Source of the DNA: Epiperipatus broadwayi
Taxonomy: Eukaryota > Onychophora > Udeonychophora > Euonychophora > Peripatidae
DNA length: 64,000 nucleotides
Assembly (NCBI GenBank): GCA_028023455.1
Contig: JAQFVV010000508.1
Location: forward strand, 270,001-334,000
Direction of reading: 5' to 3'
Shown piece by piece: positions 50,655-64,000 of this stretch (positions within the stretch are counted from its first letter, which is position 1; every line of letters begins with the position of its first letter). A program made the position numbers and the translations under genes. Under the pieces are notes generated by a model. It saw nothing but the letters and a program-made list of their open reading frames with translations, ran no database searches and was not told the DNA's origin.

Positions 50655-51040
50655 TAAAATGTTATTTTGGTCAACTGTGTAAATGTGTAAACAACTTTAT
50701 AGTCTGCAATTTTAAACAAAATTGTAAACCTAAAATAATATTAAAAAAATGCTAATCTAGTCAATATTTGACTAAAACATAATTTTAAGCAAGTTTTAAC
50801 TCGTAGGCAACTTTATTGTCTGCACTTCTAACAAAAAATAAACTGGAAATAATTTAATGTAAACTTGTAAACAACATTATTGTCTGCACTTCTAACAAAG
50901 AATAAATTGGAAATAATTTAAAGTAATGTCAAGCTGGTCAATCTTTAACAAAATATTACTTTGAACAAATATTAACTTGTAAACAACTTTTACCATCTGT
51001 ATTTTAATGAAAAATAAACTTAAAATAATTTTAAAAGAAT
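50655..51040. repeat. Minisatellite, period about 112-116 bp
   Basis: The landmark GTAAACAACTTTAT-type sequence starts at 50,687, 50,803 (GTAGGCAACTTTATTG), 50,867 and 50,979. Other shared words are GTCTGCACTTCTAACAAA, AAATAAACTGGAAATAATTT and CTGGTCAAT. Unit lengths are 116, 64 (an internally deleted unit) and 112, with partial units at both ends. No coding potential. Confidence 0.8.
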
Positions 51041-52407
51041 ATGTAAGACTATTATTTTTAAATAAATGATTTTTTACTAAGTTTAAACATAATTCTATAC
51101 ATAAATTCAAGCTGCACAGACTGTTAGGTTTACATAGTTTTATTAAATGGAAGGCTATATGTGTGGATATATTATCCTTACTGGTGTCTATATTGCAATG
51201 AAATAGTCACTTATATAGGCACAACTCTATAATTCTTTAAGAGCACATGTTCAGAATTCTGAATTAAATAAATGCATGCAATTTGGAGTGAAATAACATA
51301 CAAATAAGTCTACTACTATGATTATAGTAGGTGAAACAGGTGGAGCTTTAGATCTGACTGTTTTAATATTATATGTTAATCTAATTTAAATCTCATTAAA
51401 AGAGCAACTATTTTTATTTAGGTATTTAAAAAAAGTATTATTTTAATATTATGTCTTCATTACAATGCACTATGTTCAAATGTGAGAAATTTTATGTGGT
51501 TGTTTTAAAATATTTTGTATTTGTACTTTATTCTCCCCATCTCTTATCTTCACATTCTAATACTGCATTTGATTTTTTTTTAAATGTGGTGCGATTTATA
51601 ATGTTAATGTAAATAAGCAATAGGGTTAGATGCTTTGGAGATGGTGTGTTGCTTGAGAATTAAACAAGATTGATTAAAAGTGTAGATAAGAAGATAAATT
51701 GGCATGTTTTAATAGTAACATAAAGAAATGTAGTTTGATGAAAGCAAATTGAATAAAATTATATTATATTTTAAAATAATATATTAAGTGGGATTATTAA
51801 CTATGTATTCACAAAACAATAAAAAATAAAAATGCAAAAAGTGTTATCATGAAAAAACAAATCTTCATAAAGTTTGTTCTTAATAAATGAATAAATAAAT
51901 GTTTTTAAATAATGATTTTACTTTAAATTAAGTAAAACAAACAAAAAATAATAGCTGATGGTAAATAGTGTTAAATTATTTGACTATGTCTAACTTTTTA
52001 ACTTTATCATTAAACAGGCTAATTATTTTAATAGTTTAATTTATTTAAAGTGCATATCATCAAAATTAAATGTATTTAATTATACTTATATATAACTACT
52101 ACTTTTGCTATGAAGATTAAATCATTGTTATTTCAATGTAATGAAATTAATAATTTATTAAATTTTAAAAATATTATGACAATAAAAAGTAATTAAAGGT
52201 TTTATTGAAAAGTTAATTATTTTTGTCTTTTATGAACACGAATCTTCTTTTTTTCATTTTTGTCTATTTAAGTAACTGCATTAAATTCACATTCGATAAT
52301 AATCTAAGAATTAAATTTATATATAGAACTCAAATAAAATGCTCGTTAATTAAAAAACTATTGTAATAACAATGAAATAATAAATATAACGGTAATTAAC
52401 TATTATA
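51041..52407. other. AT-rich gap
   Basis: No supported feature. Confidence 0.5.
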
Positions 52408-52517
52408 TACAATCTTTCAATTCGCAAAAGTGACCGAAAGTACTTTTTGCGGATTGAAAGACTGTACATATATATATATATATATATATATTTATAAAGT
52501 ATTGTATAAAGTATTGT

Positions 52518-52556
<39 letters not shown>

Positions 52557-52572
52557 CAATACTTTATAAAGT
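52408..52572. repeat. Two adjacent hairpins with (TA)n loops
   Basis: First hairpin: TACAATCTTTCAATTCGCAA (from 52,408) with its near-complement ending at 52,466 (TTGCGGATTGAAAGACTGTA). A (TA)n tract follows. Second hairpin: AAAGTATTGTATAAAGTATTG (52,494-52,517 region) against AATACAATACTTTATAAAG at 52,553-52,571, with a (TA)n loop at 52,521-52,550. These resemble small fold-back or MITE-like elements that landed in or grew (TA)n. Confidence 0.75.
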
Positions 52573-53496
52573 TTAAAAAACTCTACATTAAATATAGATA
52601 CACATATTTCTCCACTATAGATACAGTTTTTAAGTTACTAGCAATGTAGATTTTATATATAATGCAGAATGAACTGCCCTTTAGAAGTGAATGGAAACTG
52701 CAAGATATCAATAAATAAAGTTTAACATAAATATCTCAAACTGCTTTGTAGTTTAACATATTGATTAGTTAAAAACTACACAATGTTTTGTATTGCACAC
52801 GAATTATCTTTTCAACCTCTTCTCAGTTTCTTTTTTTACTCTTAATTATTGTAGGATTCAATCATCATGAAGAGCTTAAGACACTTCTTTTTTGCATTAT
52901 TGGTATGATAAATTGTATGTTTACAAAATCTTGTTTAAGATTGCAGTCTTTTATTTTTTTAATTAAAAATATTACACAAGTTTAAATTGCAATGGTAGTC
53001 AATTTTTAATAGATTGAAAGTTCTTAGTGGGCATCACTGCATGAAACAGTAATATTACTAAGTTGGCATTGGATTTTACATAGAAATTTCAATTATGCAA
53101 AGTTATGTTTATGCAGTTTTGTCTAAGGATTGTCGTTCTATTATGAAATAGAAAGTGATCTCATCATGATGATAAAAATCTAGATTGTCATCAAATTTTA
53201 TCTTGGTGCTTATACTGTTAACTGACCACTTAAGTGTATAAACCTTTGTAATGCCAATGGTAGTAAATAATGTTCTAGTAATAAAAATAACTATTATTTT
53301 TAATGCAGGTTTAAATGCGTTTTTATTTAGGAATCAAAATTTGTGTAAATTTGAAGCTGATAGGAAGACAAATATTGCAGGCTATATCAAAGATTTATTA
53401 AGTGTCAGCTTTAGCTACAGATTAATTGCAATGAAAATAGATCAATTTTACAAAGAAAAACAATAAATAACCAAATAATTAAAGATAAGCCTCAAA
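52573..53496. other. AT-rich gap before the second PLE
   Basis: A frame at 53,251-53,466 is open but lacks PLE motifs, and I do not assign it. Confidence 0.35.
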
Positions 53497-53961
53497 TTAC
53501 CCTCCCTTATATCCCAAATTATCACAACAGTTTATAAAAACTTTAGCTAGTGAATTTAAGGTTGGCTTCCACACTTCCCCTAATACTAACAGACTAATTA
53601 ATAATTCGAAGGACAGAATGGATCCATCTTAGACCCCCCGGTCATATACAGTATGTCATGCCCTCAGCCTGGATGCAGTGTCATATACTACGGGGAAACC
53701 AAGGCCACTGTTCATAATAGAGCTGCTCAACACATGTATACATATAGAAGAGCAAAAAAGAATAATGATAACTTCTCAATATTTTTTAAACATAAGAAAC
53801 AGGCTGGCCATGGGTTTGAACCCTGCAACCCCAAGATAGTATGTTCTGGATCCAATGATTGCAAAAGAAAAATCAAGGAGGCTTATTTTATTATCAGTGA
53901 TAACAATGCCATAAATAGATGTGATACATGTTTTTCTATTTCTAGAATATGGACAAATTAA
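53497..53961 (+). pseudogene. PLE fossil: connector and GIY-YIG domain
   Basis: Reads LPYIPNYHNSL (PLE connector), a shift, then LASEFKVGFHTSPNTN and NSKDRMDPS with a stop. The frame before ATG 53,653 reads IYSMSCPQPGC then YYGETKATVHNRAAQH. This is a GIY-YIG core (IYS for GIY, YYG for YIG) with the usual R and H after it; later NAINRCD supplies the Asn. It belongs to a PLE lineage different from the 42-44 kb copy, judging by the spacing and YYGET wording. The RT is absent. Stops and one shift upstream make it a dead fragment. Confidence 0.65.
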
Positions 53962-56400
53962 TTTGCATTCACATTTGCATATTTTATTATTTTATAACAT
54001 TACAGCAATGTTTATAACTTATTTTGGCCATGAATATGAGGGAAAATCTTGAAAGTACTAGGCCTAAATTGATTTGATTTTTTTGGTTTATACTTACAGC
54101 TTCTTCTTCAGTAGGTAAATCGCTTTTATATGCTAGAAAGCTAAATATATGAAATTTGTAAGGTTTTACTTGATATAAATGTAAGATTCATTTAAAGGAC
54201 AAGTCTTTTTAACTAATAACTTGATATTTAAAATAAGTACAACTACTGTATTAAAGTCTCTAGAAGCAAAAAAATGTTAATGAAAGAAATAAGTTGCTAA
54301 AAATTATATCAAATAACCCTAAACTGCATGATATAAGACATTCTGTGATAGATATAATTTAATATTTTATACTTCTAAAATTGATAAATGTATCAATGAA
54401 TAACTAATATTAAACTTAGTTCAAAAAATGAACCCATATTATCAGTATTTATGCATCAATGATATATTAAGAATAGAGTTCAAAAAAAGTTTTTATTTCT
54501 TATTGAACCAATAATAAAGTACTTTTTTTTTCATTAAAGTTTTAACGCATGTGGATAATATTGATTGAAAATAAAAATATGGATGTTGTAAAATAAAGTA
54601 GTCTGACCTTAGTGAATATTTTGGACATCGAATGGATTTATTATCCTCAATCACTTTGTTACAAAATAATCGTATAAAACCTTGAGTAAATTATTGTCCA
54701 AAACATTGGCATATGTGAGAATATGTTGTAAATATGTGTCAAAATAAAAATAAAATATTACATATGTAATTGCACATTGTAAGACATATCATAGACTAGA
54801 TCAATTCTAGATCAAAATGATATTTGACCTTAAAAATAACATCTATTACAATTTAATGGTCAAAATATTAATATGTTTAAAAGCATCTATTGTTGCCTTA
54901 CATTTTAGCTATTCAAAATATTAAAATTGTGAAGAATCTTTCTAAATTGCCATATTATAGAAGGAAAAATATGTAAGAAATGAGAGTGCAAGTAAGTCCC
55001 TTTCTATAATAAAAACCCGGTCTACTTTTTGACAATAATTATTTTTTAATAATGATGTTTGTAAATAAGTCAATTATTTTATATAACGCAATGTTTTTTT
55101 TTACAAACTGTAATATTTTTAAACAGCATTAAACTGTTGCACATGCACTTTGAATTTTAACTATAAAAATGCATGAATACAAACACTTAAAACACATGAT
55201 AAAGTCTTTGGAAAAGATAGAATGGCCTTATAAAAAAGTATTTTCTGTACAATACAGTGAATGTGGTGTTTCATAAAGATATTTAAGACACCTTTCTCAA
55301 TAAATATTATTGATAATGATAACAAAATACAACTATATGTTGCTTGCTTTTTACTTTAGAATTTTTGGGATACATTGAAGATTATATAACATGATATAAT
55401 ATTATCATAATCAAGGATTGCCCTTTCCATAATTTAACAATAATATTTTAATCAAATGGATAGATTATTTTGATTACCTTTTGAATAATTTTCCAAAATT
55501 AAGATGATGTTTTTTAATAATATATCCATTATATTTTGCTTATTTAGATTTGAAAAAGAACTGTTAGATCATGGATATTGAAACATATTCCTGTAACCCT
55601 AAACAAGATATAGTAAAATATTTTCAAGAATTTCAAAGTTACAATGAGACAACATCTGACTGTTGTTGAATATTGATGGGGGTGCTTTATCATTTATAAT
55701 CTCTTACATGTTTTTATTATTAACTTCCAATGCTTATTTTTGCTTATGTGTATTATTTGTGTGTGTATTTATATATAATGCTAATTTAATATTCTCAAGG
55801 ATAAACGACGATTTCTTACTATTGTTTGCAAGAGATTCCCTGTAGTAAATAAAATACCTAAATAATTGGCATTCCAGTAAAATAACAAATACTTTTGTGA
55901 AAGCTTTTTTTTTTATCAAATCTCAAGAATATGTGTGAAATTTAAATTTGTTAATTCTTTCATTTTTTTATTGTATATATATATGATTTTGAAGATAAGC
56001 GATATGGAATATATATACATTGTAATCAAAATATAATCCAGGCAAATATTAACGCAAAAAATTATGTAACCAAGAAATATAACAGGATAGACTAACTCTT
56101 ACAACAATGTTATAAGACAAAGCATTTATTCAAGAGTTCTAATACTATCCAAATTAGTCTTATACTGAAGGGTTACATAAAGTCGTGTTGCTATAAAATT
56201 ATTACTCAAATACATCTTTCTTGGACATATCAGATTTCATAATAAAAATAAATATTTCTTAATGAAATCAGATCTCAGAGTTTTAATTATAAAATTCTTA
56301 ATAAACAAATATAATTTAAATTTTAATTTCAAGTTATTATCTAAACCATGAATATTGACATATAGGTATAAGGTATATAATTAAGGTAGGTGTAATTAAA
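53962..56400. other. AT-rich gap
   Basis: No supported gene or repeat. Small frames at 55,663-55,845 and 55,734-55,919 overlap on opposite strands and look like chance. Confidence 0.5.
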
Positions 56401-56495
56401 GGGGATTTGAATCCAGACTTTTCAGATACCTACATAGATTTACTGTATCCATTATAACCAGTACACATGGCAACATATATGTAAAAAGGATAAAT

Positions 56496-56550
56496 GATCT
56501 CCAATATCCATATTTCATGTTCAATTAGCACTAATAAGTTGGTCCAGATC
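56496..56550 (-). ncRNA. Hammerhead-like ribozyme, W left copy (core mutated)
   Basis: On the minus strand: GATC and CCAA of stem I, core CTTATTA (56,532-56,538; consensus CTGATGA), a 15-nt stem II region GTGCTAATTGAACAT, GAA (56,514-56,516), stem III AT-ATGG-AT, cleavage A (56,505), then TTGG and GATC closing stem I with an internal loop. All parts are in hammerhead order and the outer helix pairs on both sides of an internal loop, but G5 and G8 are replaced, so it should be inactive. Confidence 0.5.
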
Positions 56551-56839
56551 ATCATATCCCCACACATATATAATCAGTGCATGGTTTATATTAAGATAGC
56601 AAATCTAACCACTTTAATGGACATATGAGATGTCAAATTAACTTAAGGTCAACATGGTTATGACTATAATATTGGCATCATCAAGGCTTTGAGCATTCCA
56701 TCATCAGATTTTCAGTGATATGGATTGCTAAAAAGTTGGATAGTGGAGAGGATTGAAGTCTGTCCATTAAAGTTGGAGATTTTCTATCTTAACATAAACT
56801 GAAGACTGATTATATATGAGTGGAAAATGATGATGGGAA

Positions 56840-56862
56840 CCAACTGATGAGTGATGGTTTAT

Positions 56863-56908
<46 letters not shown>

Positions 56909-56910
56909 AA
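56840..56910 (+). ncRNA. Hammerhead-like ribozyme, W right copy (split by TA expansion)
   Basis: CCAA (56,840-56,843) is followed by an intact core CTGATGA (56,844-56,850) and a stem II TGAT-GGTTT-ATCA (56,852-56,864). The GAA and stem III that should follow are replaced by (TA)n at 56,866-56,906. TTGA then resumes where the left copy has TTGG. The core absent from the left copy is intact here and the part absent here is intact on the left, so the ancestral unit probably had a complete ribozyme. Confidence 0.45.
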
Positions 56911-57008
56911 AATCATTTATCTTTTTACATATATGTGATCATGGTTATCAGTTATATTAGACAGAGTGGATGATGGTAATGAGCTTGAAAGTCTGGATTC
57001 AAATCCCC

Positions 57009-61839
<4,831 letters not shown>

Positions 61840-61879
<40 letters not shown>

Positions 61880-62077
61880 CATATTTTGCGGGTTCATCCG
61901 TGTTAAAAACTTTTAATATCAATTTACTGATGTTTCGACTTGGTCACACAAGCCATCCACAGAGTAAATTGATATTAAAAGTTTTTAACACGGATGAACC
62001 CGCAAAATATGTATTTTATATATTTAACCCGTGCAAATCTTCGTTTTAACATATATATATATATATATATATATATA
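61840..62077. mobile_element. PLE family Z terminal hairpin with perfect 58-bp arms
   Basis: Arms at 61,871-61,928 and 61,963-62,020 are exact reverse complements over 58 bases and enclose a 34-base loop (61,929-61,962). The right arm continues with TATTTAACCCGTGCAAATCT to 62,050, as at the end of the 44.2-kb PLE. (TA)n tracts flank both sides (61,840-61,874 and 62,051-62,077). No coding part is present, so this is a solo, inverted terminal repeat of PLE Z. Perfect arms suggest a recent origin or ongoing correction between arms. Confidence 0.8.
61929..61962 (-). ncRNA. Hammerhead-shaped loop of the Z hairpin
   Basis: On the minus strand the long hairpin arms form stem I directly up to ACT/AGT. 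Between them lie CTGTGGAT, GGCTTG-TGTGAC-CAAGTC, GAA, ACAT and C. The CTGTGGAT core is the same as in the other Z copies and departs from CTGANGA, and stem III is not self-complementary here. Confidence 0.35.
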
Positions 62078-62645
62078 GCCTAACTATATCGGAAAATCTA
62101 TCGTATATATAACATATATATATATATATATATATATATAGCCTAACTGCTACTGGATTTAACTAGCAATAGTAGGTTTTATTTCTATAGCTGCTTGTTA
62201 TAATATATTAAATAATGTTAATGTATATTATTGGATTCTTTCATCAACAGGTTTGTATGAGTAAATAGACCAGCCTTATATATAAATTGTCTTATAGTAA
62301 TGTCTTGAATTGAGTCATTACAATTTAACTGCTCATACTTTTTAATTTACATTTATTTTTTATAGTAGTTGAATTTTAGCCACAGTAAATAATTATTAAA
62401 AATATGGATTATGGCATATGATACAGAGATCACAGGTAGTATCAGCTCTATGCAGCCTCAAACATTTACATGCATAAAGTATTATTAAAAAGGGTTCTTT
62501 TTAAGTGTTTTGATTTCTGAGTTAATGTGGGTCTCAATATTTATAACTACAGTACTCAATAAAACTGGATAACAATGAAACAATATCTTAGCTTAACCAG
62601 TAACAAGCTAATAACACTCTGAATGTAACAAAATATTTAAAGAAC
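62078..62645. other. AT-rich gap with a short (TA)n
   Basis: The word TATATAGCCTAACT occurs on both sides of a TA-rich 60-base segment (62,072 and 62,134), a small local duplication. A (TA)n run lies at 62,113-62,140. No gene. Confidence 0.45.
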
Positions 62646-62810
62646 AATATATATATATATATTGTAGGTTCATCCATGTTAAAATATTTTAAATATTGAT
62701 ATACTGACGTTTGGACTAAGTAACACAAGTCATCCACAGAGTGATATTTTAACACAGAGGAACACACAAAATATGTCTTTTATATATGCAACCCGTGAAC
62801 ACCTTTGTAT

Positions 62811-62812
<2 letters not shown>
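62646..62812. mobile_element. PLE family Z terminal hairpin, diverged copy
   Basis: GTAGGTTCATCCATGTTAAAA (62,665 onward) and its mirrored, partly deleted partner after 62,740 flank CACTCTGTGGATGACTTGTG (read on the minus strand). ATATGTCTTTTATATATGCA and ACCCGTGAACACC follow, the diverged form of the Z end. The hammerhead-shaped loop is at 62,705-62,739: stem II is GACTTG with TTAGTC, and GAA is CAA. (TA)n flanks both sides. Confidence 0.7.

Positions 62813-62858
<46 letters not shown>
62813..62858. repeat. (TA)n tract between PLE Z and the RTE copy 2 3' end
   Basis: Pure AT repeat. It joins the Z terminal sequence to the RTE 3' end (ATTGATAATGGTTGAT in sense), so at least one of the two inserted at this tract. 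Confidence 0.95.
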
Positions 62859-62860
<2 letters not shown>

Positions 62861-64000
62861 TCAACCATTATCAATTCACTGCAGGATGAAGGTCTCTCCA
62901 AGTTTAATCCATCTTCTCCGATCTTTAGCTTCTCTTTTCCACAACACCCCTGCACATTTTCTTATTTCATCCATCCATCTCACATGTGGTCTCTTTCTGA
63001 GACTTTTACAATCTCTTGGAATCCAGTTTAAAATTTCAATCGTCCATCTATTATCATTTTTTCTAGCAATATGTCCAGCCCAACTCCATTTTAATCTTTT
63101 AATTTTTTAAATAAGGTCAGTAACACCTGTTTGTTGTCTTAGCCATACATTGCGTTTTCGTTCTCTTTTTGTTACTCCCAACATACATTTCTCCATACTC
63201 CTTTGAGTCGTCTGAAGTCTCTGTATTGCTCTACTATTAAGTGTCCAAGTCTCAGATCCATAAGTAAGAACAGGTAAAACACATTTGTTAAAAACCATTC
63301 TTTTCAAACACATAGGCATATTTCCTTGTAATAACAAGTTATTTATACCAAAAGCACTCCAACCAAGTTTAATTCTATGATTAATTTCTTCCATTATGTT
63401 TCCATCTGTATTAATAATCTGACCAAGGTATTTGTAACTGTTAACTTCTTCTAATTCTTCACAATCTTTCTTTATTTTCATATTTTGAGCAAATTGATTA
63501 AACATTACTTTAGTCTTTTTAACATTTATCTTTAGTCCTACTTTTCTACTTTCAACTGCTAACTCCTGCAACATTTCCTGCAGCTCTGAAGCATTATTTG
63601 CAAAAACAACTACATCATCTGCAAAATCTAAATGACTTAAATACTCTCCATTTACTTTCATTCCTTTAGTTTCCCATTTTAATCCACAAAATACTTCTTG
63701 CAGCACTGCTGTAAAAAGTTTTGGAGATATGGAGTCACCTTGTCTTACATCTTTCTCAATGTTGATTTTTCCAGTATCATTATGTAATCTAATTGTTGCT
63801 GTTGCATTTTTATAAATATTCTTTAAAATATGACAATATCCTGGATCTATATCTTGATGACCCAATGCTTTAATCACTGAAGAAATGTGTATAGAATCAA
63901 ATGCCTTTTCATAATCTACAAATCCAAAACATAAAGACAACTCATATTCATTTGTCCTTTCTATGACTTCTCTCAATACCTGGATATGATCTATTGTACT
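62859..64000 (-). mobile_element. RTE-type LINE, copy 2, cut by the window end
   Basis: The same element as at 21,481-24,773. The 3' end here is GATAATGGTTGATGA joined to (TA)n rather than to a GAT run. The visible part corresponds to the RT and C-terminal half; the rest continues beyond 64,000. Confidence 0.85.
62875..63976 (-). pseudogene. RTE reverse transcriptase and C-terminus, copy 2 (partial)
   Basis: The minus-strand frame from 63,976 (internal to the ORF) reads FGFVDYEKAFDS (motif A), VRQGDSISPKLF (motif B), LDFADDVVVF (motif C) and KYLGQIINTDG, then continues intact through LNSRAIQRLQTTQRS, where copy 1 has a deletion of about 11 bases. A stop follows VTDLI at 63,107: GAA in copy 1 is TAA here. 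Beyond it the same frame continues to the WAGHIARK region and the 3' end. The RT core looks undamaged in the visible part. The 5' half is outside the window. Confidence 0.85.

Larger units (their letters stand above)
56401..57008. mobile_element. Fold-back element with hammerhead-like cores (family W)
   Basis: GGGGATTTGAATCCAGACTT at 56,401 is mirrored by AAGTCTGGATTCAAATCCCC ending at 57,008. The arms run 56,401-56,622 and 56,762-57,008 with about 139 bases between them. A (TA)n tract of about 41 bases (56,866-56,906) interrupts the right arm. In matching positions both arms carry a hammerhead-like segment (left on minus, right on plus), each damaged at a different place. The arm ends include GGATTCAAATCC, loosely similar to a tRNA B box. 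No protein coding. The layout resembles families X, Y and Z. Confidence 0.7.

Overview
The window is AT-rich animal DNA with no host gene that I can recognise. Nearly everything interpretable is mobile-element wreckage: five non-LTR retrotransposon (LINE) loci plus a second RTE copy, two Penelope-like element (PLE) remnants with GIY-YIG endonuclease, a Merlin-type DNA transposon, one retrotransposon Gag-like remnant, and long (TA)n and (TAA)n microsatellites. The mixture (RTE, CR1/Jockey-like, L1/Tx1-like, PLE, Merlin, ribozyme-bearing repeats) fits an invertebrate metazoan, possibly a mollusc such as a cephalopod. That assignment is an inference from repeat content and is not proven.

Layout. 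261-981: fold-back locus of a 430-bp repeat (family Y). 2.1-7.9 kb: decayed L1/Tx1-like LINE A on the plus strand with a poly(A) end. 12.5-13.7 kb: Gag-like fossil. 14.5-16.8 kb: (TAA)n tracts around a minus-strand CR1/Jockey-like fragment (LINE D) and a 129-bp tandem repeat. 16.8-21.4 kb: plus-strand LINE C, split by a 1.1-kb array of 413-bp units (family X). 21.5-24.8 kb: nearly full-length RTE-type LINE on the minus strand. 28.2-32.9 kb: decayed LINE B, related to A. 33.23-35.30 kb: Merlin-like transposon with terminal inverted repeats. 39.6 kb: tRNA-like sequence. 42.4-44.2 kb: PLE as an inverted pair (family Z). 50.7 kb: minisatellite. 53.5 kb: second PLE fossil. 56.4-57.0 kb: fold-back repeat (family W). 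61.9 and 62.7 kb: Z-family terminal hairpins. 62.86 kb to the window end: second RTE copy.

The most notable system is a set of hammerhead-ribozyme repeats. Family X carries a textbook type I hammerhead (20,662-20,721): core CTGATGA, GAA, cleavage C, and closed stems II and III. It is identical over 60 nt to the inverted copy at 20,245-20,304. Families Y and W show the same fold in decayed form. PLE family Z has a hammerhead-shaped element with an unusual CTGTGGAT core at the end of its coding copies. Hammerheads are known in PLEs and in small non-autonomous retrozymes. Here X and Y share the same build: one full unit of 413-430 bp, a partial head-to-tail unit, then an inverted copy. Z and W also occur as inverted pairs, and several loci sit in or next to (TA)n tracts.
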